This document shows, piece by piece, positions 33,707-41,388 of a stretch of DNA of 55,236 nucleotides. Both the position numbers and the translations under genes were made by a program. Source of the stretch: Streptomyces sp. NRRL S-340 (lineage in GTDB: Bacteria > Actinomycetota > Actinomycetes > Streptomycetales > Streptomycetaceae); NCBI RefSeq assembly GCF_000720185.1, contig NZ_JOIY01000053.1, forward strand, positions 1 to 55,236, in the 5' to 3' direction. The notes beneath the pieces were generated by a model. It worked only from the letters and a program-made list of their open reading frames with translations. It made no database searches and had not been told where the DNA came from. Within the stretch, counting starts at the first letter, position 1, and the number at the start of each line of letters is the position of its first letter.

Positions 33707-35236
33707 GTGCCACGTGGTGACGGTCGACTCAATCACGATCTGCTCCCCGGCGAGAAAGGCCCCCAGGACGCGTGCGGCGTCTTCGGTGTCTGGGCTCCGG
33801 GTGAAGAGGTCGCAAAGCTCACGTACTTCGGGCTCTACGCCCTCCAGCATCGGGGCCAGGAATCCGCGGGTATCGCGGTCAGCAACGGCTCCCAGATCCT
33901 CGTCTTCAAGGACATGGGCCTGGTGTCCCAGGTCTTCGACGAGACCTCGCTCGGTTCGCTCCAGGGTCACATCGCGGTCGGACACGCCCGCTACTCGACC
34001 ACCGGCGCCTCCGTGTGGGAGAACGCCCAGCCGACGTTCCGTGCCACCGCGCACGGCTCGATCGCGCTCGGCCACAACGGCAACCTGGTCAACACGGCGC
34101 AGCTCGCCGAGATGGTCGCCGAACTGCCCAAGGACACCAACGGCCGCTCGACCCGGGTGGCGGCCACCAACGACACCGACCTGCTGACGGCCCTGCTGGC
34201 CGCCCAGGTCGACGCCGACGGCAAGCCGCTGACCATCGAGGAGGGGGCCCACGCCGTCCTCCCACAGGTCAAGGGCGCCTTCAGCCTCGTCTTCATGGAC
34301 GAGCACACCCTGTACGCCGCCCGCGACCCGCAGGGCATCCGCCCGCTGGTCCTCGGCCGGCTGGAGCGCGGCTGGGTGGTCGCCTCCGAGTCCGCCGCGC
34401 TCGACATCTGCGGTGCCAGCTTCGTGCGCGAGATCGAGCCGGGCGAGTTCGTCGCCATCGACGAGAACGGCCTGCGTACTTCGCGATTCGCACCGGCGAA
34501 GCCGAAGGGCTGTGTCTTCGAGTACGTCTACCTGGCCCGCCCCGACACCGACATCGCCGGGCGCAACGTCTACCTCTCGCGCGTCGAGATGGGCCGCAAG
34601 CTGGCGAAGGAAGCCCCTGTCGAGGCCGACCTCGTCATAGCGACCCCGGAGTCCGGCACCCCCGCCGCCATCGGGTACGCGGAGGCCTCCGGCATCCCCT
34701 TCGGCAGCGGCCTGGTCAAGAACGCGTACGTCGGTCGTACCTTCATCCAGCCCTCGCAGACCATCCGGCAGCTCGGGATCCGGCTGAAGCTGAACCCGCT
34801 GAAGGAAGTCATCAAGGGCAAGCGCCTGGTCGTCGTCGACGACTCGATCGTCCGCGGCAACACCCAGCGCGCCCTGGTGCGCATGCTCCGCGAGGCCGGG
34901 GCCGCCGAGGTCCACATCCGGATCTCCTCGCCGCCCGTGAAGTGGCCGTGCTTCTTCGGCATCGACTTCGCCACCCGCGCCGAGCTGATCGCCAACGGCA
35001 TGAGCATCGACGAGATCGGCACCTCGCTGGGCGCCGACTCGCTGGCGTACATCTCCATCGACGGCATGATCGAGGCGACCACCATCGCCAAGCCGAACCT
35101 GTGCCGTGCCTGCTTCGACGGCGAGTACCCGATGGAACTCCCGGACCCGGAGCTGCTCGGCAAGCAGCTGCTGGAGACCGAGCTGGCCGCAGGGCCCGCC
35201 GCCACGGCCGCGGCCGACGCCATCCGTCGCCCGTAG
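33707..35236 (+). CDS. purF: Amidophosphoribosyltransferase
   Basis: A 509-residue enzyme for the first committed step of purine synthesis (PRPP plus glutamine to phosphoribosylamine). The short propeptide is cut before Cys23 (QDACGVFGVWAPGEE), the glutaminase nucleophile. The PRTase PRPP loop is RLVVVDDSIVRGNTQ. Cysteine pairs typical of the Bacillus-like Fe-S form are seen (KWPCFFGIDF and CRACFDGEYP). The start is the GTG at 33707; there is no ribosome site, and TACACT suggests a leaderless mRNA. A 44-bp gap leads to purM, so both may share a transcript. Confidence 0.98.
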   Translation: MPRGDGRLNHDLLPGEKGPQDACGVFGVWAPGEEVAKLTYFGLYALQHRGQESAGIAVSNGSQILVFKDMGLVSQVFDETSLGSLQGHIAVGHARYSTTGASVWENAQPTFRATAHGSIALGHNGNLVNTAQLAEMVAELPKDTNGRSTRVAATNDTDLLTALLAAQVDADGKPLTIEEGAHAVLPQVKGAFSLVFMDEHTLYAARDPQGIRPLVLGRLERGWVVASESAALDICGASFVREIEPGEFVAIDENGLRTSRFAPAKPKGCVFEYVYLARPDTDIAGRNVYLSRVEMGRKLAKEAPVEADLVIATPESGTPAAIGYAEASGIPFGSGLVKNAYVGRTFIQPSQTIRQLGIRLKLNPLKEVIKGKRLVVVDDSIVRGNTQRALVRMLREAGAAEVHIRISSPPVKWPCFFGIDFATRAELIANGMSIDEIGTSLGADSLAYISIDGMIEATTIAKPNLCRACFDGEYPMELPDPELLGKQLLETELAAGPAATAAADAIRRP

Positions 35237-35280
35237 TCAGCCCGCCACACCCGCAGTACGACACGAAAGTTCTCATCGTC

Positions 35281-36345
35281 ATGTCTGAGACAACCGGTGC
35301 CAGCTACGCAGCGGCGGGCGTCGACATCGAAGCGGGCGACCGCGCCGTCGAGCTGATGAAGGAGTGGGTGAAGAAGACGCAGCGCCCCGAGGTCCTCGGT
35401 GGCCTCGGCGGCTTCGCCGGCCTCTTCGACGCCTCCGCCCTCAAGCGCTACGAGCGCCCCCTGCTCGCCTCCGCCACCGACGGCGTCGGCACCAAGGTCG
35501 ACCTCGCCCGCCGGCTGGGCGTGTACGACACCATCGGCCACGACCTGGTCGCCATGGTCATGGACGACATCGTGGTCTGCGGTGCCGAACCGCTGTTCAT
35601 GACCGACTACATCTGCGTCGGCAAGGTGCACCCCGAGCGGGTCGCCGCCATCGTCAAGGGCATCGCGGAGGGCTGTGTCCTGGCCGGCTGCGCCCTGGTG
35701 GGCGGTGAGACCGCCGAGCACCCCGGTCTGCTCGGCGAGGACGACTTCGACGTCGCCGGCGCCGGTACGGGCGTGGTGGAGGCCGACCGGCTGCTCGGCC
35801 CGGACCGCATCCGCGAGGGTGACGCGGTGATCGCCATGGCGTCCTCCGGTCTTCACTCCAACGGGTACTCGCTGGTGCGGCACGTGCTGCTGGAGAGGGC
35901 GGGCCTGTCCCTGGACGCGCACGTCGAGGACTTCGGCCGCACCCTCGGTGAGGAGCTGCTGGAGCCGACCAAGATCTACTCGCTGGACTGCCTGGCGCTG
36001 ACCCGCACCACCGAGGTCCACGCCTTCAGCCACGTCACCGGCGGCGGACTCGCCGCCAACCTGGCCCGTGTGATCCCGGACACCCTGCATGCCGTGGTCG
36101 ACCGCTCCACCTGGACCCCGGCCCCGGTCTTCGGCCTGGTCGGCCGGACGGGTGACGTGGAGCGGCTGGAGCTGGAGAAGACCCTCAACATGGGCGTCGG
36201 CATGATCGCGATCGTGCCGCAGGAGTCGGCGGACGCGGCCCTCACCACCCTGGCCGACCGCGGGGTCGACGCCTGGGTCGCCGGTGAGATCACCGCGCGC
36301 GGCGCGCACACCGCGGGAGCGGCCCTGGTGGGCGACCACGCGTGA
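35281..36345 (+). CDS. purM: Phosphoribosylformylglycinamidine cyclo-ligase (AIR synthetase)
   Basis: A 354-residue PurM-fold ATPase converting FGAM to AIR. Conserved parts: SYAAAGVDIEAGDRAVELMK, LASATDGVGTKVDLARRL, VCGAEPLFMTDYICVGKVHP, CALVGGETAEHPG and FSHVTGGGLAANLARVIPD. Full length. It starts 44 bp after purF, and a bidirectional terminator follows at 36369-36401. Confidence 0.98.
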   Translation: MSETTGASYAAAGVDIEAGDRAVELMKEWVKKTQRPEVLGGLGGFAGLFDASALKRYERPLLASATDGVGTKVDLARRLGVYDTIGHDLVAMVMDDIVVCGAEPLFMTDYICVGKVHPERVAAIVKGIAEGCVLAGCALVGGETAEHPGLLGEDDFDVAGAGTGVVEADRLLGPDRIREGDAVIAMASSGLHSNGYSLVRHVLLERAGLSLDAHVEDFGRTLGEELLEPTKIYSLDCLALTRTTEVHAFSHVTGGGLAANLARVIPDTLHAVVDRSTWTPAPVFGLVGRTGDVERLELEKTLNMGVGMIAIVPQESADAALTTLADRGVDAWVAGEITARGAHTAGAALVGDHA

Positions 36346-36368
36346 GGTGTGGGTGAGGACAGCACGAA

Positions 36369-36401
36369 ACCCGGTCCGGCGCTGGAAGCACCGGACCGGG
36401 T
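36369..36401. terminator. Bidirectional hairpin terminator
   Basis: ACCCGGTCCGG (36369-36379) pairs with CCGGACCGGGT (36391-36401), between convergent purM and the DUF3073 gene. Confidence 0.8.
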
Positions 36402-36452
36402 GAAGTGGAGGACCTTGCGACGCGCGCGGGACGGCAGAGCCGGCCGCTGGTG

Positions 36453-36707
36453 TCAGGCGCCGCGACGGTGTTGTGAGGAGGAGCCGTCCTGCTCGTCCTC
36501 GTCGTCGTCCTCATAGAGGTCGGCGTACCGTGCGTACAGGTCGTCGTCTTGCTCATCGTCCTCGAAATGGTCGCCGTTGGTCGGCGACGGATTCGACGTC
36601 GATGCGCCCAGCTCCTCGGCCAGGCGTGAGAGGTCAGTCCCACCGCTGTTGTACTTCAGCTGGCGGGCGACCTTCGTCTGCTTGGCCTTGGCCCGGCCGC
36701 GCCCCAT
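36453..36707 (-). CDS. DUF3073 family protein
   Basis: An 84-residue protein with a very conserved basic start, MGRGRAKAKQTKVARQLKYN, then SGGTDLSRLAEELGAS and a long acidic tail (FEDDEQDDDLYARYADLYED). This N-terminus is the hallmark of DUF3073 in actinobacteria and often sits next to purM, as here. It is strongly charged and probably partly disordered; a nucleic-acid or ribosome link is possible but unproven. The ATG at 36707 is clear. Confidence 0.9.
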   Translation of the reverse strand: MGRGRAKAKQTKVARQLKYNSGGTDLSRLAEELGASTSNPSPTNGDHFEDDEQDDDLYARYADLYEDDDEDEQDGSSSQHRRGA

Positions 36708-37037
36708 GGCTCGACCCCCTCAACGACGGGGCTCAACGGCCCCAGAGTCTGACACGCGTTCATGATCCGGCACGGGCTCTCCGCGGAGAGACCGGTCCGT
36801 AGGGCTTCCACGGTACCTGAGCCCGCGGCCATACGGTACGTCGCCCGTAGGACGCGCGTGTGCGCAGTGCCTTCGAGGCGCCCTGTCCTCGCTGGTCAGT
36901 GGCGATTTTAACCACTTATCGGCGAGCGACCCGCCGGTGGAAGTGAGAGTTCTCTCCAACTGCCCACCGGCAGGTACCGGTCAGACATCACGCGAGGGGC
37001 GCGCCGGCCCCCGCGCGCACGCGGCTCACCGCGCGCG
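36708..37037. other. Intergenic region between the DUF3073 gene and vdh
   Basis: No gene is seen. The left part must carry the DUF3073 promoter; the right end holds the structured 3' region of vdh (see 36933-36971). Confidence 0.45.
36933..36971 (-). terminator. Two-part hairpin downstream of vdh
   Basis: An 8-bp outer stem, GCCGGTGG/CCACCGGC, encloses an inner GAGAG-TT-CTCTC hairpin. It lies about 67 bp after the vdh stop. Confidence 0.55.
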
Positions 37038-38138
37038 TCACCGCGTGTGCGCGGCGCGCGCCTCCGCCATCCGCTGCTCGGCGATCCGGTCCGCCGCCGC
37101 GGCCGGCGGAATCCCGTCCGCCTTCGCACGTGCGAAGATCCCGAGCGTGGTGTCGAAGATCTTCGCGGCCTTCGCCTTGCACCGGTCGAAGTCGAAGCCG
37201 TGCAGTTCGTCGGCGACCTGGATGACCCCGCCGGCGTTCACCACGTAGTCCGGCGCGTAGAGGATCCCGCGGTCGGCGAGGTCCTTCTCGACGCCGGGGT
37301 GGGCGAGCTGGTTGTTGGCCGCCCCGCACACCACCCCGGCGGTCAGCACCGGCACCGTGTCGTCGTTCAGGGCGCCGCCGAGCGCGCAGGGGGCGTAGAT
37401 GTCGAGCCCCTCGGTGCGGATCAGCGCGTCGGTGTCGGCGGCCCGGCGCACGGCGGGGTGCGCGGCGACCACGCGGTCCACGGCCTCCTCGCGCACGTCC
37501 GTGACCACGACCTCGGCGCCCTCGTCCAGCAGGTGCCCAACGAGGTGGTGCCCGACCTTGCCCACACCCGCGACGCCCACCCTGCGGCCGCGCAGCGTCG
37601 GGTCGCCCCACAGGTGCTGGGCCGAGGCCCGCATCCCCTGGTAGACACCGAAGGCGGTCAGCACGGAGGAGTCGCCCGCGCCGCCGTTCTCGGGGGAGCG
37701 GCCGGTGGTCCAGCGGCACTCGCGGGCCACGACGTCCATGTCGGCCACGTACGTGCCGACGTCGCACGCGGTGACGTAGCGCCCGCCGAGCGAGGCCACG
37801 CACCGCCCGTAGGCGAGCAGCAGCTCCTCGGACTTGACCAGCTCCGGGTCGCCGATGATCACGGCCTTGCCGCCGCCGTGGTCCAGGCCGGCCATGGCGT
37901 TCTTGTACGACATCCCGCGGGCGAGGTTCAGCGCGTCGGCGACCGCCTCCTGCTCGCTCGCGTACGGGTAGAAGCGGGTACCGCCGAGGGCGGGCCCCAG
38001 GGCGGTGGAGTGGATGGCGATGACGGCCTTGAGGCCGCTGGCGCGGTCCTGACAGAGCACGACCTGTTCATGGCCGCCCTGCTCCGAGCGGAACAGGGTG
38101 TGCAGTACGTCAGCGTGCGCGCCGGTTACGTCGGTCAC
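37038..38138 (-). CDS. vdh: Valine dehydrogenase (Leu/Phe/Val dehydrogenase family)
   Basis: A 366-residue NAD-dependent amino acid dehydrogenase. The catalytic Lys segment is [20 protein letters not shown] followed by [18 protein letters not shown], the Rossmann nucleotide site is [20 protein letters not shown], and the C-terminal part has [20 protein letters not shown]. In Streptomyces the enzyme starts branched-chain amino acid breakdown and feeds acyl-CoA pools. The GTG at 38138 follows GGGAGTCACCACC. Substrate choice among Val, Leu and Phe is from the known Streptomyces gene at this locus. Confidence 0.93.
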   Translation of the reverse strand: MTDVTGAHADVLHTLFRSEQGGHEQVVLCQDRASGLKAVIAIHSTALGPALGGTRFYPYASEQEAVADALNLARGMSYKNAMAGLDHGGGKAVIIGDPELVKSEELLLAYGRCVASLGGRYVTACDVGTYVADMDVVARECRWTTGRSPENGGAGDSSVLTAFGVYQGMRASAQHLWGDPTLRGRRVGVAGVGKVGHHLVGHLLDEGAEVVVTDVREEAVDRVVAAHPAVRRAADTDALIRTEGLDIYAPCALGGALNDDTVPVLTAGVVCGAANNQLAHPGVEKDLADRGILYAPDYVVNAGGVIQVADELHGFDFDRCKAKAAKIFDTTLGIFARAKADGIPPAAAADRIAEQRMAEARAAHTR

Positions 38139-38369
38139 GGTGGTGACTCCCAGGTAAGTAGCGGCGGGTGGTGTGTCGTCCCCGTGCGGGTGGCGGGGCC
38201 GTGGCAGGAGACTAGACCCTGACCCCGTCCGCCCGGGGTGCGGTGGTCCGGATCACCCTCCCAAGGAGTACCTTCCTGCCCGCCCATGCGACGATCTGCA
38301 GTGGTTTTCCGTCCGTCCGGGCGCGGGCCGGGCGGGTTTCGGGCCCGGTCCGGTGGGGAGGGAGCAGGC

Positions 38370-39293
38370 GTGCCCAAGGTGTCCTCGGTGGTCGTCCCGT
38401 ACGCGGCCTATCTGCGCGTCTACGAGCCGCTGGCCGCCTTCCCGGAGCCGGAGCGCAGCCACTGGGCGCGCTACGCCCGCCGTCCGGGCCGCCCCTCCTA
38501 CCAGGACGAACTGCGCCGCTCGCTGGCCGACCTGCTGCCCACCCCGCCGGTGGTGGTCCCGGTGCACGAGAGCCGGGACGCGTTCGTGCTCGACGTCGAC
38601 GGGGTGGTCTGCGTCTGCCCCTGGCGCACCCGGCTGCGCGGCTGGCAGGCGCTGGACGATCTCGCCGAGGAGCTTCCGGCGGTGGTCCTGGACGCGGTGC
38701 TGCCCCCGGTCGTACGGCGTCAGGCCGCCCAGGACTACGAGCGCTGGCTGGCCCGCAACCCGGACGCCCGCCCCTGGATCCGCACGGCGACCTGGCAGGT
38801 GCCGCTGAACTGGTTCGTGCTCGTCTCCGACGAGGAGCGGGAGTACGTCCGGGGCGTGGGGGCCGCCGCGGCCGGTGCGGCGGGCAAGGGCGGCGGCGAC
38901 TCGGCCGCCGGGGAGGGGCTCGGCGCCGCGGGCGGCCTCGGGGACGAGCCGCCCTCGCTGCGGTACCGGACGCCGATGGTGCAGGCCCGGCGGCGGGTGG
39001 CGCGGGGCCTGCGCGCGCTGCGGGACGCCGTCGACGAGGGCCCGCTGGTCGACGGCCTGGTGGACGTCGGCCGCTGGCTGGAGGAGTTCCACCCGCGCTC
39101 CCTGGTGGAGCTGGACTACGGCGGACTGGTGCACGTACTGCCGGCCGGCGAGCTGGAGGGCGACCATTCGGCGGCCGACGTGGCCGAGGGGATCGAGGCG
39201 CTGCGCCAGGGCGACGGAACGGCTGCGGCGGAGGCCTACGGGCGGCTCGTGGAGCGCTGGCGCGGGGTGCGGGAGCGACGCTCGGCCAACTGA
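38370..39293 (+). CDS. Conserved protein of unknown function downstream of divergent vdh
   Basis: A 307-residue soluble protein. Conserved-looking blocks: VVVPYAAYLRVYEPLAAFPE near the start, VHESRDAFVLDVDGVVCVCP, QVPLNWFVLVSDEEREYVRG, then a Gly/Ala linker (AAGKGGGDSAAGEG), then ARRRVARGLRALRDAVDEGP and LVELDYGGLVHVLPAGELEG at the C-terminus. No domain is recognised. The GTG at 38370 follows GGGGAGGGAG and gives the start PKVSSVVVPY; an open frame extends to 38238 without a ribosome site. It is divergent from vdh and followed by the long bldC upstream region. Confidence 0.8.
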   Translation: MPKVSSVVVPYAAYLRVYEPLAAFPEPERSHWARYARRPGRPSYQDELRRSLADLLPTPPVVVPVHESRDAFVLDVDGVVCVCPWRTRLRGWQALDDLAEELPAVVLDAVLPPVVRRQAAQDYERWLARNPDARPWIRTATWQVPLNWFVLVSDEEREYVRGVGAAAAGAAGKGGGDSAAGEGLGAAGGLGDEPPSLRYRTPMVQARRRVARGLRALRDAVDEGPLVDGLVDVGRWLEEFHPRSLVELDYGGLVHVLPAGELEGDHSAADVAEGIEALRQGDGTAAAEAYGRLVERWRGVRERRSAN

Positions 39294-39839
39294 CGATGTG
39301 GTGACGATTCGTCAGTGAGTGATCTGCGTCACGGCTCGAACGGCGTCGAACAGCGTACGGTCAAGCGTCCTTTGCGGAGCTGAGGGGACATAGGGACCCG
39401 ATCCGGGCGTATGTGTCAAGGGTGATGGACTGCACTTACCAGACCCTTGCCTTGCTTGCCCCTCCTCATGCCAAAATAGGACAAGGAGTCCGGGGAGGGC
39501 TCCTTCCGCCCGCTTATGCTCCATGTTGGGCGGAATCTCAGCATTGCACGCTTTGGGGGGTCTGGTGACTTCCTGATCGCCCTGTGACTGATCGTCACAG
39601 TGGTGTGACTGTCCGCTATGGCATGGTCCATCGGCTTCCGTCGCTGATGAACACCTGGGAGGGCAATTCCATCGGTTTGGCCGACGCGGCTGGACAGATG
39701 GTGTAGTTGTAGTGCCGAGGACAAGCCGTTCGTCCTATAACCGACTCGACTCGCGTCCGCCATTTCGGGCAACGCGGGTCAAGGTGCAGAATTTAGAGGA
39801 AAGAACCGAGAAGGTTCGGTTCTCCCGAGGAGGCCGCTC
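39294..39839 (+). promoter_or_regulatory. Long bldC upstream/leader region
   Basis: A 546-bp region without a convincing gene. It contains a 9-bp stem-loop (AAGGAGTCC 39483-39491 with GGGCTCCTT 39497-39505), a perfect TGTGAC-N5-GTCACA dyad (39584-39600) with a further TGTGAC at 39605-39610 and GTGAC at 39566-39570, and two overlapping hairpin options just before the ribosome site: GAACC/GGTTC (39803-39817) or GAGAA/TTCTC (39808-39824). The GGAGG ribosome site is at 39828-39832. The dyad resembles CRP-type sites. Confidence 0.6.
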
Positions 39840-40046
39840 ATGACCGCTCGCACCCCTGATGCCGAGCCGCTGCTGACCCCGGCTGAGGTCGCCACCATGT
39901 TCCGCGTCGACCCGAAGACGGTCACGCGCTGGGCGAAGGCCGGCAAGCTCACGTCGATCCGCACGCTCGGCGGGCACCGCCGCTACCGCGAGGCCGAGGT
40001 CCGCGCTCTGCTCGCGGGCATCCCGCAGCAGCGCAGCGAGGCCTGA
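39840..40046 (+). CDS. bldC: Developmental regulator BldC (small MerR-like DNA-binding protein)
   Basis: A 68-residue protein consisting of a single winged-helix MerR-type domain: PLLTPAEVATMFRVDPKTVT, then RWAKAGKLTSIRTLGGHRRY. BldC binds DNA as head-to-tail arrays and delays sporulation by holding back developmental genes. The ATG at 39840 follows CGAGGAGG. A textbook Rho-independent terminator follows at 40193-40232, so the gene is monocistronic, with an unusually long upstream region. Confidence 0.97.
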   Translation: MTARTPDAEPLLTPAEVATMFRVDPKTVTRWAKAGKLTSIRTLGGHRRYREAEVRALLAGIPQQRSEA

Positions 40047-40192
40047 ACAACTCCATAACCGGGCAAACCGGCTGGTCCCCCAACCGGCCAGGATGCCCGA
40101 ACCCCTAGCTCCAAGCGACGCGGGTCCTGCCCCAACAGGCCCCACGCCCAAGCCGTCAGAGCTTCGCAGGCAAGTGAACAGGGTGCGTCGTC

Positions 40193-40232
40193 GATCGCGC
40201 TGGACTCCGCCGGGTCCAGCGCGATCTTTTTT
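40193..40232 (+). terminator. Rho-independent terminator of bldC
   Basis: GATCGCGCTGGAC (40193-40205) pairs with GTCCAGCGCGATC (40214-40226), followed by six T. It is the clearest Rho-independent terminator in the window. Confidence 0.95.
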
Positions 40233-40511
40233 GTGCGCTCGGCGGGGGCCGGCGGGTGACTCTGTGAGCGGGCTTGTCCGAGCCTGGGGAGGGGTGTCGG
40301 ATCCCCTGTGAACAACCGTGAAGACCAGTGCAATTGCACATATTAAATTGACTGCGTGTAGGAGAGGTGTAAGGGGAGGGCTTTCAAAAACTCGTGCGGT
40401 GACACCCGTCACATGGCGCGATGCTTGTTGCCTGCCGCTGCCGTGCGCTAAAGGAGGTTGCGCTTCCATCGGCCCCTGCAGACACGGGAGTTCGGGATCC
40501 GGGTGGCGCGC
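40233..40511. other. Intergenic region after bldC
   Basis: The stretch from about 40320 to 40390 is AT-rich (TATTAAATTGACT). A perfect ribosome-site-like AAAGGAGG at 40450-40457 has no good start codon downstream. No gene is called. Confidence 0.4.
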
Positions 40512-40787
40512 TCACGTGGTCGACGGCTGCTCCCCGTCCACGGTCTCCGGCACGTCCAGGACCCCGAGCGGCTCCCGGGCCGTCACAGCGCCGCTCAGCG
40601 CCCCCTGTCCGGCGCACGGCGCCTGGGGGGCGGCCGCGGCCGGGACGGGGCGGGGGGCGGCCTCCATCGCCAGCCGCAGCAGGCGGTGGCAGGCGGGACA
40701 GCGACTGGTGAGATGGCCGTACGACGAGGCGGCCGCGAGGTGCGCGCGGAGCAGCGCCCGCGTCTCGTGCCTGGCCGATGCCGCCAT
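40512..40787 (-). CDS. DUF6274-type small protein with a CxxC motif
   Basis: A 91-residue protein. Its N-terminal part (MAASARHETRALLRAHLAAA) is helical, and RCPACHRLLRLAM contains CPAC, which with nearby His residues could bind metal. The C-terminal half is Pro/Ala-rich. I recall this sequence type beside bldC in Streptomyces under the name DUF6274. The ATG at 40787 follows CTGGAGGTGGCG. It is convergent with bldC. Function unknown. Confidence 0.72.
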   Translation of the reverse strand: MAASARHETRALLRAHLAAASSYGHLTSRCPACHRLLRLAMEAAPRPVPAAAAPQAPCAGQGALSGAVTAREPLGVLDVPETVDGEQPSTT

Positions 40788-41017
40788 ACGCCACCTCCAG
40801 CGGGCCGCGCCCGAACGGGCCCTGCTTCTGGGGTACCGAGGGAATGTGACGCCGTCAAGGGACCGGGAGCGGACGGAGGGACCGGCACGCGAGAGGCCGC
40901 GGGCGCGGCCGGTGCGCGTCCTTGGGTGGGAGCCCGGCCGGCCTCGGTGGGTGAGGTGGGGGGCGGCGTGGCGTGGGTTCGTGTGCTGGTGTCGGGGGAC
41001 GGGGGTCGGGCATGGGA

Positions 41018-41049
41018 AAGGCCCGCGTCCGTTGCCGGATGCGGGCCTT
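41018..41049 (-). terminator. Duplicated tRNA-Asp terminator (orphan copy)
   Basis: AAGGCCCGCGTCC (41018-41030) pairs with GGATGCGGGCCTT (41037-41049). It is the copy left without an intact tRNA upstream. Confidence 0.75.
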
Positions 41050-41173
41050 CACTTGCGGTCCTGACGGGATTTGCTGTGTCCGACGGCGGCTGCCGCCGCG
41101 GGCGCGGCCGGTGCGCGTCCTCGGGCGGGGGCCCGGCCGGCCTCGGTGGGTGAGATCGGGGGCGGGTACGGGA

Positions 41174-41205
41174 AAGGCCCGCGTCCGTTGCCGAATGCGG
41201 GCCTT
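41174..41205 (-). terminator. Terminator of tRNA-Asp
   Basis: AAGGCCCGCGTCC (41174-41186) pairs with GAATGCGGGCCTT (41193-41205), immediately downstream of the intact tRNA-Asp gene on the minus strand. Confidence 0.8.
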
Positions 41206-41211
41206 CACTTG

Positions 41212-41286
41212 CGGTCCTGACGGGATTTGAACCCGCGGCCTCCACCTTGACAGGGTGGCGAGCACTCCAAACTGCTCCACAGGACC
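41212..41286 (-). tRNA. tRNA-Asp (anticodon GUC), first copy
   Basis: A 75-nt tRNA: acceptor GGTCCTG/CAGGACC, discriminator G, anticodon loop CTGTCAA giving GUC, T-loop GTTCAAATC. It is identical to the copy at 46408-46482. Confidence 0.96.
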
Positions 41287-41388
41287 TGGTTTCGCGGCGC
41301 TGATCTTGCGTTGCGCTGCGAGAAGAGACTCTACAGGAGGCGGGCCGCCTGGTCGAACTCACTCAGGGTGCCGGTTCCGTCACCACGG

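Larger units (their letters stand above)
40896..41229. repeat. Imperfect direct duplication including the 3' end of tRNA-Asp and its terminator
   Basis: A first copy (40896-40955 plus 41014-41073) and a second copy (41095-41154 plus 41170-41229) match closely. The 60-bp core, 41014-41073 versus 41170-41229, differs at one base and contains a terminator hairpin and the last 18 nt of tRNA-Asp. The first copy's tRNA part (41056-41073) stops abruptly and continues into unrelated sequence. Confidence 0.85.

Noticed and set aside
40450..40511. Possible small gene after the perfect AAAGGAGG at 40450-40457
   Set aside because: No ATG or GTG at a workable distance; the only TTG abuts the motif, and its frame is antisense to the DUF6274-type gene.
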